From Bradyrhizobium sp. 195 (GTDB lineage: Bacteria; Pseudomonadota; Alphaproteobacteria; Rhizobiales; Xanthobacteraceae), in contig NZ_CP082161.1 of assembly GCF_023101665.1 (NCBI RefSeq), positions 1,426,001 to 1,490,000 on the forward strand: a stretch of 64,000 nt of DNA, read 5' to 3'. Under the pieces are notes generated by a model that did not search any database, was not told the origin of the DNA, and was given only the letters and a program-made list of their open reading frames with translations. Shown here in pieces: positions 9,543 through 20,452 of this stretch; within the stretch, counting starts at the first letter, position 1, and every line of letters starts with the position of its first letter. A program made the position numbers and the translations under genes.

Positions 9543-12053
9543 ATGCAAAGCAAGCTGACCACCCAAGCGGAATACGTAATCGTCGGTGGTGGTATCATTG
9601 GTCTCTCCATCGCCTATCACCTTACGCGGCTCGGGCACCGCGACGTTCTGCTGCTCGAACGCGACCAGCTCACCTGCGGTACGACCTGGCATGCGGCGGG
9701 GTTGGTCACCCAGCTGCGCGCTACCGAAAACATGGCGAAGCTGGCTCAATACACGGCCGATTTGTTTAAGCAACTCGAGAAGCTGACCGGCCAACCTACT
9801 GGCTTTCGACAGAGTGGCTCGATTACCATTGCCGCCACTCTCGAGCGGCTCGAGGAGCTGAAGCGAGGCGCGTCAATGGGGCGCTCCTTTGGCCTCGATG
9901 TCGAGATGATCAGCGCTGCTGAAGCCAAGAGACGTGTGCCCTTGCTCGACGTGACTGACGTAATTGGCGCAGCGTGGATCCCTTCCGACGGTATGACGAG
10001 TCCGGTTGACACGGCGCAGGCGTTCGCGGCTGGCGCACGCCAGGGCGGAGCAAAAATCCTAGAGCGCACGCCGGTGACGCGTATTGTGGTCGAAAAAGGG
10101 CGAATTTCCGGCATCGAGACCGCTGATGGCGTTGTACGTACCGAAAAGGCTGTCATCTGCACGGGCATGTGGACGCGGGCGCTGGCTGCCGAGCTCAACT
10201 GGACAGTGCCGCTGCAGGCGGCAGAGCACTTCTATGTCGTCACAGAGGCAATTGCGGGCTTGCCAACTGATCTCCCGACGATTCGCGACATGGATGCAGG
10301 CTTCTACGCGAAGCCAGACGCGGGCAAGTTGCTGGTTGGTTTCTTCGAGTACAACAACGGCAAGCCGTGGGGGATGGATGGAATTCCGCGCGATTTCAGT
10401 TTCGATTCGCTGCCTGACGACTTTGAACACATCGAACCCTACCTCGTGAATGCCATGCGTCGCATGCCGGCGCTGGGAAACGTGGGTCTACAACTCAACT
10501 TTAACGGCCCAGAGAGCTTCACGCCGGACAATCGATTCTTGCTAGGGCCAGCATCCGACATCGCAGGCCTCTATGTGGCTGCAGGATTCAACTCCTGTGG
10601 TATCGAGTCTTCCGGTGGCGCTGGCAAAGTGATGGCCGAATGGATGTCGACGGGCGTCCCCGACAGTGACTATTGGGAAATGGACGTGCGACGCGCCATG
10701 CCATTCCAGCGCAATCGCAGATATTTGCGCGATCGAACGGTCGAATCGGTTGGTAATCTCTGGGGCCTGCATTGGCCTCACAAGTCACCCGAGACGGCGC
10801 GCAACGTCCGTGTGTCGCCGCTCCACGATCGTCTTGCTGCCGCCGGCGCAAATTTCGGCGAGGCTGCTGGTTGGGAGAGAGCACAATGGTTTGGCAGGCC
10901 TGGCGCGCCGACGAGCGCCCATGCCACATTTGGTCGCGACAATTGGTTTAAGGCGAACGCTGCCGAGCATGAGGCGGTTCGTTCCGGGGTCGCGCTGTTT
11001 GATCAGACGTCCTTCACGCATCTATTGGTCCATGGCCGTGATGCGCTCGCCTTGCTTCAACGCCTCTCCACCAACGACGTTGACGTTCCGGCGGGCCGTA
11101 TCGTGTATACGCCGTGGCTAAACGACCGAGGGGGCATGGAGTCCGACGTCACCATCGCGCGTTTGGGTGATCAGGAGTTTCTGGTGGTCACAGCGGCCGT
11201 GCAACGCATCCGGGACATCGCATGGCTGCGCATGCATGCCAAGAGTGCGGGCCACGCACTCGTTGCCGACGTATCGTCGGGCTACGCTTGTTTGTCCGTC
11301 ATGGGGCCGCGGTCGCGCGAGCTGCTTGGGCGCGTGAGCCCGGCGGATTTCTCCGATGCTGCATTTCCCTTCGCGACATTCCGAGAAATCGAGATTGGGT
11401 ATGGCATGGCGCTTGCGTTCCGCATGACGTTCGTCGGGGAGCTCGGATGGGAGTTGCACATTCCGACCGAACAGGCGCTAGGCATCTACGATGCGCTCAT
11501 GGCCGCAGGGCGTGATCTCAATGTGCACCACGCGGGCTATGTGGCACTGAACACGTTGCGTCTCGAGGCGGGTTACCGCGACTGGGGCGTGGACGTGAGC
11601 GATGAAGACACACCGATCGAATCCGGACTGGGATTCACGATCGCCTGGAATAAGGGTGAGGATTTCATCGGGCGGGCGATTCTGGAATCACAACGCGCGC
11701 AGATCCCGCGCCGTCGTCTGATTCAATTGGCCGCACCCCACGCGGTCCCGCTTATGTTCGGAACGGAGCCGGTCTGGCGCAACGGATCCCTCGTGGGCTA
11801 CCTGCGCTCCGCAGGCTTTGGCCACACGTTGGGTTGCGGTGTCGGCATGGGATATCTGCGCTGCGAAAGCGGGGTGAGCTCTGAATGGCTATCTCAAGGA
11901 AGTTTTGAGATCGAGATCGCGAGCGAAAAGCACGTCGCTATCGCATCCCTTCGTCCCTTCTACGATTCAAAGCGCACTCGAGTGAAGGGCGAACTGCGGC
12001 AGGTCGCAGATATTATTGCCCCGGAACTGCTCAGCGCACGATCTAAGCGGTGA
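9543..12053 (+). CDS. Dimethylglycine/sarcosine dehydrogenase-like flavoprotein (FAD + GcvT domains)
   Basis: A two-domain enzyme of about 836 residues that oxidatively demethylates an N-methyl amino acid and passes the one-carbon unit to tetrahydrofolate. Residues 1-380 form a DAO-type FAD domain, with the dinucleotide motif [14 protein letters not shown] near the start. The block TTWHAAG holds the histidine that binds FAD covalently in this family. A linker domain follows, then a GcvT-like aminomethyltransferase fold from about residue 430 to the end (for example [10 protein letters not shown]). I prefer the ATG at 9543 over the TTG at 9531; neither has a clear ribosome site. The stop overlaps a possible GTG start of purU, so the two are likely co-transcribed. 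The substrate (dimethylglycine, sarcosine or another) is not certain. Confidence 0.9.
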   Translation: MQSKLTTQAEYVIVGGGIIGLSIAYHLTRLGHRDVLLLERDQLTCGTTWHAAGLVTQLRATENMAKLAQYTADLFKQLEKLTGQPTGFRQSGSITIAATLERLEELKRGASMGRSFGLDVEMISAAEAKRRVPLLDVTDVIGAAWIPSDGMTSPVDTAQAFAAGARQGGAKILERTPVTRIVVEKGRISGIETADGVVRTEKAVICTGMWTRALAAELNWTVPLQAAEHFYVVTEAIAGLPTDLPTIRDMDAGFYAKPDAGKLLVGFFEYNNGKPWGMDGIPRDFSFDSLPDDFEHIEPYLVNAMRRMPALGNVGLQLNFNGPESFTPDNRFLLGPASDIAGLYVAAGFNSCGIESSGGAGKVMAEWMSTGVPDSDYWEMDVRRAMPFQRNRRYLRDRTVESVGNLWGLHWPHKSPETARNVRVSPLHDRLAAAGANFGEAAGWERAQWFGRPGAPTSAHATFGRDNWFKANAAEHEAVRSGVALFDQTSFTHLLVHGRDALALLQRLSTNDVDVPAGRIVYTPWLNDRGGMESDVTIARLGDQEFLVVTAAVQRIRDIAWLRMHAKSAGHALVADVSSGYACLSVMGPRSRELLGRVSPADFSDAAFPFATFREIEIGYGMALAFRMTFVGELGWELHIPTEQALGIYDALMAAGRDLNVHHAGYVALNTLRLEAGYRDWGVDVSDEDTPIESGLGFTIAWNKGEDFIGRAILESQRAQIPRRRLIQLAAPHAVPLMFGTEPVWRNGSLVGYLRSAGFGHTLGCGVGMGYLRCESGVSSEWLSQGSFEIEIASEKHVAIASLRPFYDSKRTRVKGELRQVADIIAPELLSARSKR

Positions 12054-12109
12054 CTGCAGTTTCGCTTGGTTCAACGCAGTTTCCGTGCGACCGTCGGGGG
12101 TGGGCTGCC

Positions 12110-12973
12110 ATGTCTGACCGTTCTATGATTCTCGTCTTGTCATGCCCTGATCGTCCGGGCATCGTATCGGCCGTCTCGAGCCGTCTCTTCGAAGCTGGTT
12201 GCAATATCCTTGACGCTCAGCAGTTCGACGACACCGAGACCGGCAACTTTTTCATGCGCGTTGTTTTCGATCGTCCCGAGCAGGCTAAGTCAGAAGCGGA
12301 AATCGCTGCATCGATTGAGGAGCTCGCTGAAAGGCTCTCAATGACGTTCACGCTGCGGCAGAGCTCCAGCACGAAACGTGTGATGCTGCTGGTTTCTAGA
12401 TTCGATCATTGCCTGGCTGATTTGCTGTATCGCTGGCGCATCGGCGAATTGCCGATGGAGGTGACGGCAATCGTTTCGAACCACGGCCGCGAGCATCTGG
12501 CCTGTACCGATCTCGGCGGGCTCCCGTTCTACCATTTGCCAGTCACCAAGCAGACCAAAATGGAGCAGGAAGCACGAATTTGGCAGCTCGTGCACGAGAC
12601 CAACACGGATCTTGTTGTCCTTGCGCGATACATGCAAGTTCTGTCGGACGGCTTCGCCGCCAAGTTGTCGGGGCGGTGCATAAATATTCACCACTCATTT
12701 CTGCCTGGCTTCAAGGGCGCAAAGCCCTATCACCAAGCCCATGAGCGAGGAGTCAAGTTGATTGGTGCGACAGCGCACTATGTGACCTCTGATCTCGACG
12801 AGGGGCCGATCATTGAGCAGGATGTCGAGCGGATTTCGCATCGCGACACGCCGAACGATCTCGTACGAAAAGGCCGCGACATCGAACGCCGCGTACTCGC
12901 CCACGCCGTGCGCCATCACCTCGAGGACCGGGTACTGCTGAATGGTAGGAAGACGGTCGTCTTCACAGGTTGA
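12110..12973 (+). CDS. purU: Formyltetrahydrofolate deformylase
   Basis: Hydrolyses 10-formyl-THF to formate and THF. From the ATG at 12110 the protein is 287 residues, the usual PurU length. An N-terminal ACT domain ([15 protein letters not shown]) is followed by a formyltransferase-type domain. [14 protein letters not shown] carries the catalytic Asn and His, and [10 protein letters not shown] the catalytic Asp. A GTG at 12050 would overlap the upstream stop and add 20 unconserved residues. Placed after a demethylating flavoprotein, it would release the methyl carbon as formate and regenerate THF, the usual arrangement in glycine-betaine/choline catabolism. Confidence 0.93.
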   Translation: MSDRSMILVLSCPDRPGIVSAVSSRLFEAGCNILDAQQFDDTETGNFFMRVVFDRPEQAKSEAEIAASIEELAERLSMTFTLRQSSSTKRVMLLVSRFDHCLADLLYRWRIGELPMEVTAIVSNHGREHLACTDLGGLPFYHLPVTKQTKMEQEARIWQLVHETNTDLVVLARYMQVLSDGFAAKLSGRCINIHHSFLPGFKGAKPYHQAHERGVKLIGATAHYVTSDLDEGPIIEQDVERISHRDTPNDLVRKGRDIERRVLAHAVRHHLEDRVLLNGRKTVVFTG

Positions 12974-13831
12974 CCAGAAGTCCGCGCTGCCAATTTGATT
13001 TGCTCGCACGGCGTTACGAAGAAGAATGCGGGGACATCCACCAAGGCTGACAGAGATTCGGACAATCCATGGTATCGCCAGGGGGCCGCCGCGGAATACG
13101 CCGTTCCGCCACTGCTCTGACAAACCGCCCTTTGCTCAAAGAGGTGCCTCGACTGGTCTCAATACACCTCGGGTTCGCCGCCGCTTTAACTCACATATGC
13201 AGCTGATCTTGATCTCCCGCGCATCTTGAACGCAAGCCCGTAAAACGCTAAAAAAACGACCTCGCCAGCCATCATCGAAGTTGGCATCCACGTAGTTCCA
13301 AAGCCCACATCTTCCTGCTCGCGTTCCCACTCCTGGTGCAGGAAGCCATCGCCTCACCAAATCGCCGCGTAATTTCGGCTCTGCGAGGTTCTAAAATAAG
13401 GAACCTCGGTCAAGGACAGGGCAGTCTTCAGTTGTGGCAGCCAGATGCAGACGCGCAACGCCCGATGCGGTGCCGCCCGGGCTGGTTCAGCGGCAAAAAG
13501 CTTGCGCATCTTCTCCGTGCGCGGTTCAAGACTGGCGCTTTCCTTTGATGTGATAACTTCGACTGCGGCCATGACACAATTACGGTGCACGCGTAGTAGT
13601 GAATTTCGTTCGCAACCGCGGTTTATCGCGGAAAAGCTGCGCCTCAAGTGGCGAGTTCGGAGAAAAAGGACGAGGTCCGCGTATAAGCTCGTTGCGCAAG
13701 GTCGCGCGCAATGGTCGACGTACGGTTTTGCCGAAGATGGTCACAATCGGAAGTGTCGGCCCCAACATGATCGGTCCAAGCGCTCTTGGTGATGCGCGGG
13801 CGCCGGTGCGCGTGGCTAGAGCGGTGGGGCC
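12974..13831. other. Intergenic stretch, no recognisable gene
   Basis: About 860 bases between purU and the DUF2817 gene. Open frames on both strands (for example 13354-13647 minus and 13445-13792 plus) resemble no family I can name. They look like chance frames in GC-rich DNA or heavily decayed coding sequence. Confidence 0.45.
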
Positions 13832-13864
13832 TTGATCATTTGCGGCCGGTCGATCAATGATCAA
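13832..13864. promoter_or_regulatory. Inverted repeat upstream of the DUF2817 gene
   Basis: Perfect nine-base arms TTGATCATT (13832-13840) and AATGATCAA (13856-13864) flank a 15-base spacer. The repeat ends 48 bases before the ATG at 13913. The TGATCA half-sites and spacing are what an operator for a dimeric regulator would look like. Confidence 0.45.
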
Positions 13865-13912
13865 CAGCTTCCTAATTAAACCTGAATTGCCGGCCGCAGT
13901 GGGACCATCGAA

Positions 13913-15013
13913 ATGAACTTCGACATCGCCAAGCAGTGCGTGCCCATTTTCTTCTCCGACGGCTATCATGAGGCACGTAAGAAATTTCTCGTAGTTGCGC
14001 CGGCGTCACGAGCTTATAGAAGCAGCTCAAAAGGGCCTTCCGGCGACGATCTCTTTACCGATGTCGCTTATTTCGGCCCTGCACCGGCCAAGCAGCTCCT
14101 GGTCCTGATTTCTGGCACACATGGTGTGGAAGGCTATTGCGGCTCTGCGGCGCAGCTTCTGTTCTTGCACGCCAAATTCCACGAAGTGCTGCCACCTTCT
14201 ACAGCGGTGCTCATTGTCCATGCGCTCAATTGCTACGGATTTGCTTGGGACCGCCGCGTGACAGCGGAGGGCGTCGACCTCAACCGCAATTTTGTCGACT
14301 TTGCCGAACCGCTTCCTCAAAACACTGGATATGAGGAGTTGGCTGAACATTTCGTTCCTGCTGAAATTTCGGAGGAACGTGTTCGCCGCGCGGAGGCTGC
14401 ACTGGCGGCTTACCAGAAAACGCACGGCGAGCTCGCCTTCCGGATAGCCCTATCGAGTGGGCAATACACCCGGCCGGGTGGCATGTTCTATGGTGGAACT
14501 GCGCCAACGGAAACGAGACGAACGCTCGAGCAGATCGTGGCTGACTTTGGCGTCGCAACCCGCGAGCATGTCCTCATCCTTGATTACCACACCGGGCTAG
14601 GTCCTTACGGGTATGGCGAGCTGCAATGCGAGCTCTCGTCGGGGCGGGAGGGCTATGAGCGCGCAGCCAAAATGTTTGGCGCTTCGGTGACTTCGCCGGT
14701 ACTAGGGACTTCCTCGGCGGTTTCCATTCCTGGCACTCAAGATGCGTATTGGCATCGAGTTCTGGGCGACCGCCACACATATGTTGGCCCGGAGTTTGGT
14801 ACCTACCAGCCCCCAAGGGGGCGGCTCGTCCTGCGCAAAGACCTTTGGTTGTTCATGCATCAGCCCAAGTCGGTCGACTCCGAGCTTGGGCGCCAGATTC
14901 GTCAAGCCGTCAAATGGCATTTCTATCCGCAGGCGCCAGATTGGAAGGAGATGGTGCTTTGGAGATCACACCAAGTGCATAGACAGGCGTTAGACGCCTT
15001 AGCCTCGATCTGA
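13913..15013 (+). CDS. DUF2817 family protein (M14-like metallopeptidase/deacylase fold)
   Basis: A 366-residue protein of the DUF2817 family, predicted to have the zinc-carboxypeptidase (M14) fold and to cleave an amide of unknown substrate. The early motif SGTHGVEGYCGS carries the His and Glu expected to bind zinc. VDLNRNFVDF matches the substrate-binding Asn-Arg pair, and ILDYHTGLG supplies the third zinc ligand. No signal peptide is visible, so it is probably cytosolic. It lies upstream of a decayed eutB-eutC pair, and amidohydrolases of related fold act in ectoine breakdown, so a link is possible but unproven. Confidence 0.85.
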   Translation: MNFDIAKQCVPIFFSDGYHEARKKFLVVAPASRAYRSSSKGPSGDDLFTDVAYFGPAPAKQLLVLISGTHGVEGYCGSAAQLLFLHAKFHEVLPPSTAVLIVHALNCYGFAWDRRVTAEGVDLNRNFVDFAEPLPQNTGYEELAEHFVPAEISEERVRRAEAALAAYQKTHGELAFRIALSSGQYTRPGGMFYGGTAPTETRRTLEQIVADFGVATREHVLILDYHTGLGPYGYGELQCELSSGREGYERAAKMFGASVTSPVLGTSSAVSIPGTQDAYWHRVLGDRHTYVGPEFGTYQPPRGRLVLRKDLWLFMHQPKSVDSELGRQIRQAVKWHFYPQAPDWKEMVLWRSHQVHRQALDALASI

Positions 15014-15752
15014 CCCTCCATTGGAGCATCTCGTGCGGGTGCGCTCCACGTCTGCTCGCCCCGGAACGGATTGCAACGACGCACTGCAGAGTCTTGCCAT
15101 GGTTCAAGCTGGGGAAATGCGCCTGTCGGCGAAGCCCCAGGTGCCGTTCGAAGCTCTCGATTGGCACCGGGCGCTCGACAGATAGCGATGCCAGGCGGAC
15201 CTATTTGAACTCAGGGAGAGAGAGAATCAGCGCGTTGACTCCGGCGGCAGCGGGAAGCATGCTTTATGAGTATCCTGACAGTCACTCTGCCAATGCGCTG
15301 TGCTGCGAGACGATCTTTCAACGCGATGCACTGCTAGAGCAGGTGCGCGCCGGCTCGTGAAGTAGATCATGAGGCAGCTTCAGTGTTGTTAGAAGAGAGC
15401 GGAAGCAGGCACAGGGAGGTGCGACCGTAAGCCGTATCGCAGCGCGTGGACCGAGGATTGGTCCTCTCATCTGCCGTGCACGAGGTATTTGTCGACATCC
15501 GGCTGTCCATTGTTGCTGAGAGAGGTATCTCGCTTCCACAGATGCTGCCGAGGAGCGCGTTGGCTGTGCATTGCTGAATGCTGGCTGATGGGTGCCCGGT
15601 TGGGAATGATTTACTTAAAAATGAACTTCTGCTCCTTTTTCGAATAGATCGCCCGAATCCTGCGCGGGTTGGCCAGGTTTGATGACTTGTAGCCCACTTG
15701 GGGTGATGCTTGAAAAAAGACCCACAGATTGGTGACAGGGAAGAGAGCGGCC
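15014..15752. other. Intergenic stretch, no recognisable gene
   Basis: About 740 bases with only short unconvincing frames (for example 15094-15360 plus). A minus-strand frame running into it from 15982 is a shadow of the eutB relic. A ribosome-site-like AGGGAAGAG at about 15738 precedes the relic ATG. Confidence 0.45.
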
Positions 15753-16735
15753 ATGATCAGTCTAAATGCATTTTGAGATGCACGTAGACGCATTGCGAGC
15801 CACGTTCTTTCGACGCCGCTTGTACCTTCGCGTACGCTATCGAATTTGTGCGGCGAACCCGTAAGCTTGAAACTTTGAGCATCATCAGACAACCGGCAAT
15901 TTTTAAACTGCGAGGCGCGACAAATAAAATGCTTCAACTCTCTGGGACTGAAAGAGCGCGGGGGAGTTGTCACTGTCCCCACCGGTAATCATGGCCGCGG
16001 TCTTGCTTACGCGGCTCGGGCAACAGAATCTCGCGCGACAATCTGCATTTCGCGGCTTGTACCCGAGAACAAGGTGTCGGAGATCCGGGGCCTGGGCGGG
16101 GAGGTGCGGATTGTGGGACAGTCGCAAGATGAGGCGCAGGAGGAGGCAGAACGCTTAGCTGCCGAGGAAGGGCTCGTTATGATTTTGCCCTTCGATGATC
16201 CCGAGATTATCGCTGGCCAAGGAACAGTAGGTCTCGAAGTGGTTGAGGCGATGCCCAATGTTGCGCGGTTGTTGTGCCGCTCTCCGGTGGAGGGTTGGCG
16301 GCTGGTGTCGCGGCCGCGGTGAAGGGGCTGCGACCAAGTGCGAAAATCATCGGGGTCACGATGGAGCGCGGCGCCGCTATGAAGGCCAGCCTCGATGCTG
16401 GCCGCCCAGTCCAGGTCAAGGAATTTCCAAGCCTTGCCGACTCGCTGGGCGGCGGCATCGGACTCCACAATAAGTTGAGGTTTTCGATGTGCCAAGCTCT
16501 TCTCGATGACGTTGTGCTTCTCAGCGAAAGCGAGGCCGGTATTCGACATGCCTACGAGCAAGAACGCGAAGTTGTGGAGGGTGCCGGTGCTGTCGGCATT
16601 GCGGACTTACTCGCGGGCAAGATCCCAGACCTGCCGGGCCCAGCGGCGCTCATTCTTTCCGGCCGCAATATCGATATGGGACTGCATCGCCGCGTTGTAA
16701 ACGGGGAAAACGATCCCTTCAGGGAGTTCAACTGA
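15753..16735 (+). pseudogene. eutB: Relic of eutB (hydroxyectoine utilisation dehydratase, threonine-dehydratase family)
   Basis: Joining several frames rebuilds an almost full-length EutB of about 325 codons. From the ATG at 15753 a stop soon appears (TGA at about 15774). The sequence then reads RRRIASHVLSTPLVPS, changes frame near 15870 and 15960, and continues PTGNHGRGLAYAAR and RLVPENKVSEIRGLG. A last shift near 16265 leads to PLSGGGLAAGVAAAVKGL and SLADSLGGGIGL. The PLP-lysine region is preserved as IFKLRGATN. These blocks match the EutB branch of fold-type II PLP enzymes rather than generic threonine dehydratases. The gene is dead, with at least four lesions, and is followed directly by a eutC fragment. 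Confidence 0.82.
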
Positions 16736-16862
16736 TGGCAGCGCGAACTTAGGAAAATCGTTCCGCTCGATATCGAAGCCATGCAATGGTTGAGAGCGCG
16801 TTCCATTCGCTTGCAACTGATGGGGTGGATCGCCCCCTCTCGCGCCATCGAGTGCCATAATG
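16733..16862 (+). pseudogene. eutC: 5' remnant of eutC (ornithine cyclodeaminase-like)
   Basis: Two adjoining frames read ELRKIVPLDIEAM and then VESAFHSLATDGVDRPP. This is the start of an ornithine-cyclodeaminase/EutC protein, which begins with a conserved LxxLVxLDxEAxxxVExAF pattern. The ATG overlaps the eutB stop, the usual eutBC arrangement. Similarity stops at about 16862, where the IS110-family relic begins, so that insertion appears to have cut the gene. Confidence 0.6.
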
Positions 16863-16898
16863 GTGGTCGTCGAAGATCACCAGTAATGGGAGCCATCC

Positions 16899-17436
16899 AT
16901 GGGCAATATTACAGCAATCGGTCTTGATTTGGCAAAGAAGGTTTTCCAGGTGCATGAGGTCGATGAGGCGGGCAGCGTAATCATGCGCAAGCAACTGCGA
17001 CGAGGCCAAGTTCTCGCTTTCTTTGCAGGGCTTCCGTCGTGCCTCGTCGGGCTGGAAGCCTGCGCGACGGCGCATCATTGGGCGCGCGAGTTAACTGCGC
17101 TCGGCCATGTGCCACGACTCATGCCGCCTGCTTATGTAAAAGCCTATGTCAGGCGCAACAAGAACGACGTGGCCGATGCCGAGGCGATCTGCGAGGCAGT
17201 TAGACGTCCATCGATGCGCTTCGTGCCGATAAAAACGACGGAGCAACAATCGGCCCTCGTGATACATCGGGCTCGCGATTTGCTGATCCGTCAGCGCACC
17301 ATGCCAGTTAATGCTCTGCGTGGGGCACTTGGCCGAGTTCGGACTTATTGAGGCGCAGGGGCTGCATAAAGTGGCGAAACTGATGGCAATTGTCCTGGAT
17401 GAGGAGGCAGGCGTATATCGGATATTGCCCGCCAGG
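16899..17436 (+). pseudogene. IS110-family transposase, N-terminal fragment
   Basis: Begins with the DEDD-type block AIGLDLAKKVFQVHEVD and contains RNKNDVADAEAICEA, both hallmarks of IS110 transposases. The frame breaks near 17320 and continues as GHLAEFGLIEAQGLHKV. The C-terminal serine-containing half is missing, so the element is dead. The sequence from 17437 to about 17690 after it is not recognisable. Confidence 0.85.
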
Positions 17437-17746
17437 CTTCCGCATGGTGGTGGCTTGGGGGCGCTGGTGCCGTTCGCGAAGGAGCGGCTGTCGGTCGATG
17501 ACGGCGCGCTAGATTTTCTGCCGCCCTGCCTCGGCATGGGCGCGGTTGCCGCGATGCTTTTGGCCGGCCTGTTGAATGCGTGCTACGGCAGTAAATCGGT
17601 CAACCTGATCGCTGGGTTCAGCTTTGCACCCATCCTGCGTTGGTGGTGATTGCCGGTGCGCTCATGAGTAAGGCTCATCATGTTGCTTGTCATCGCGCGC
17701 TCCGGCGTCCACCGGTCGCTACAGTCGGCCAACGACAACGAGCTTG

Positions 17747-18012
17747 CCTGATGCGACGCCTCGACGAGCTGTTCACTGCCTAGGCTCGCGGAAGGCTGAG
17801 AGAGTTCAGGTCAATCGCAAGCACGTGCAGGGCTTGATGCGCAAGATGGGCATCGAAGCGCTGGGACCGAAGCCGAGCGCGAGGAAGCCGAGCCACAAGA
17901 TCTATCCTTATCTGTTGCGCAGCATGATAATTGATCGGCCGAACCAGTTGTGTCACGTATCCGCCCATCGACCGCGGCTTTCTCTATCTCGTGTATCTCC
18001 AGTACAATGGAT
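17747..18012 (+). pseudogene. IS3-family orfB remnant
   Basis: Degraded frame with LMRRLDELFTA, then VNRKHVQGLMRKMGIEALGPKP and KIYPYLLRSMIIDRPNQL. These are typical of the region before the integrase core in IS3-family OrfB. There is a stop in the first part, and the catalytic core after DRPNQ is lost or scrambled. Confidence 0.75.
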
Positions 18013-18198
18013 AACTTGTTCTGCCTCGCTCCGCTCTACGACGCTCCGGCACGGTATATGGTAGGTCGAAGATCTTCAACACCGACCAAGGCAACCAAAT
18101 TCAGCGGTTCGGCCTTCTGCCGCGTTGGCCGCGAACCCTGTGGACAGCTCTGACGCGTTGACCACATACCCACAGTAACAGCAGCAGACAGGATCTCT

Positions 18199-19386
18199 GG
18201 CAACATGATAGAAAGTGATCAGGAGCGGCCAGTTTCCAACGTGCAACGTTCGCCGCGAAACCAATCCAGATATTGGATGGCGTGCCATACCGGCATCCCG
18301 CCAGCGTTTGGCGTTGCGGGTGACGCGGCGAAAGGTGCCCATCATGTTCTCGACGATGTTGGTACCGGCGAGCGATCGACGAAGCTCCTTCGGCAGCTTC
18401 AATCGGACGACAGTCAGGATATCGTCGAGCCTTCGAAAACGCTGGCCGTTACGCCGGGCCATTCCAGCTCGAGTCGACGCGCGAGATTGCGGATTTCAGC
18501 CTTGTCGGCGTCATCGCCCTCCCGCCTGGTCCAGCACCCGACGGATCGCCGCATGATGCTCCTTCGGTAGGTGTTTCATGATTTGCGCGTCTTGCGGATC
18601 TGGCAGCGCTGGATCGCAGCGGCCCGAACCGAAGGTGCGGCGGATCGCCCTCGACAGCGCGTTCGGTCCTTCGGCGAACAGTCTGGCATCATCGGATCGA
18701 ACCCGCCCGCGACCAAGTTGCCAGCAGGGCCTGAACCGTTGCAGCATTCTCGGTCGCCCCTTTCACCAGGGCGAGCGGATGCTTGTTGCCTTTGCCATAA
18801 ACCCCGATCGCGGCGACCGGCACGAGATCGTCGCGGAGATGCAGCCCATCGATTTGGACCACCAGAAGGTCGAGCGAGGACAAGTCGGCAGCCATGAAGT
18901 CGGGCAGCCGCGCCGCCGACAACGCTACGAACCTCCGCGAGCCCGCCGGCTTCGAACCTCCGATCCGGGCGGTGGCGATATGTCACCCTCGGGCAGCCGG
19001 ACAGCGCAGCCGAACCGGCGCGTCGACACATTGATCAGCATTAGGCTCATCGCCCAGCGACCGAGCCAATCCTCCTCCGTCGCCGTTCCCCAACTCGGGA
19101 TCGTGACCTCGCGCGACCGTCCACGCCCGGACCGGCGGGCGCTCAACCTCGATCTTGCCGCGGTCGAGGCCGATCCGTCCCCGCGTTGGCCTCAACGGTG
19201 CGCCCGCCACGCCGCGTCGCGACCGTGGCGCGGCCCGCAGGCCGCCGTGACATCCGCCTCCATCATCGTGCCGAGCGCCTCGATCTATGCTGCAAGGCAG
19301 AACCGATCGAAGACCCGCACTTCTGCAAACGCTTCGTCCACAGCCCCAGTCTCCGGCGAACTACCCGGTGTGATATCTCTCGTCAT
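18199..19386 (-). pseudogene. IS256-family transposase, decayed
   Basis: Reading the minus strand from the ATG at 19386 (MTREITPGSSPETGAVDEA-like start) several frames are needed. DLSSLDLLVVQIDGLHL (about 18870) holds the first catalytic aspartate. KHPLALVKGATENAATVQALL follows, then ALSRAIRRTFG, and LPKELRRSLAGTNIVENMMG near the end (about 18370). All are conserved IS256 blocks. Multiple frameshifts make it non-functional. A long plus-strand frame at 18578-19420 is only its shadow. Confidence 0.85.
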
Positions 19387-19539
19387 GGTAATGCTCTCCT
19401 TGGAGGAACCAGCACCCTGAGCATACCGTCAAGGTGGGCAACGCCGACATCTTCGGGGAGTTCAACAGAACTCGGGACATCCCCCAAGTTGTGCCTCGAG
19501 CTCTTCGTGTCCATCGTAATGGTAGCGTCGGACGGTCGC

Positions 19540-20185
19540 ATTCCTTGATCGTGCGGTTCATGCGCTCGAGCTGACCATTAGTCCAGGGACGTTCGATGCC
19601 ATGCTCTTGGCAGCGTCACGCATCTTGCCATCGGGCCGTCCGCATAGCGCGGCGGGAAAGTGAACTGGATGCCGTTGTCGGTGAGAAGCGTGCGGATCCT
19701 TAGGGGCCCCCCGCGATCAGAGCTTCGAGGGAAGGCCACGAGGAAAAGGTCCTTCCCGTCTGCCTGATCCCGTTTACGAAGGCGAACTTGCTGGTGCCGT
19801 CAATAGTGACGTAGATGTAGGGCTTGCGTTCACCGATCTGGAGCTTAGCGATATCGATGTGGAGATAACCGATCGGATTAGCCTTGAACATTCTCTTCGG
19901 AGGCTTGCTGCCTTTCGACCTCCGGCAATCGGCTGATGCCGTAGCGCTGGAGACACCCATGCAGGGATAATCGCGTCAGATGCGGAATGGTCGATTGGAG
20001 CGCATATAGAGGTAATCGTCGCAGCGGCAGGAGCGTATGACGGCCGCAAAGCAATGATGATCGCCTCCTCCTCGATGAAATAGGCCTATCGGGAGATCGG
20101 CGACAGTCTCGCACTCCCTCCACTTCACGACGGTCTTTTTGGTTGATCTCATGGCCCTAACAAGCGCTCTCAGGCTCTCTCGACT
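19540..20185 (-). pseudogene. IS481-family transposase, decayed
   Basis: Minus-strand fragments in order: KKTVVKWRECETVADLPIG (helix-turn-helix part), LPLRRLPLYALQSTIPHLT, PIGYLHIDIAKLQIGERKPY with the catalytic aspartate, VTIDGTSKFAFV, and the C-terminal ERMNRTIKE. Frames change several times and part of the middle is missing. Its upstream flank was later the target of the IS21-family element. Confidence 0.8.
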
Positions 20186-20452
20186 ATTTTGTGCGGATTC
20201 CGACGAAGTCGCCCGGGTGTACCGATTTGAAGTCGCCCGGGGATTCCGAGACGATGTCGCCCACCTCTCCGATCTGATCTCGCCCGGGGGCGAGGCATTC
20301 TGGCCGGTTGGTTCTCTGGCATCGGTCAAGCCGCGTGGTCAATCTGGAATCGCGGCTTGAATCTGTTTTTTCTTCTGCTGCGGTTGCTGTGGGCATGTGG
20401 GCAACGCCTTGGCGTTGTCCAAGCGAAGCGGCATGTCCACGGCGCCACGGGC

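Noticed and set aside
13354..13647. Minus-strand frame with LLRVHRNCVMAAVEV, briefly suggestive of a LytTR domain
   Set aside because: Only a few residues agree; the rest has no LytTR pattern and there is no start signal.
15611..15982. Minus-strand open frame of 123 codons with SFKLTGSP
   Set aside because: It is antisense to the eutB relic, whose plus-strand frames match a known family over their whole length.
18578..19420. Long plus-strand open frame (280 codons)
   Set aside because: Shadow of the decayed IS256 transposase on the opposite strand; composition is low-complexity and matches no family.
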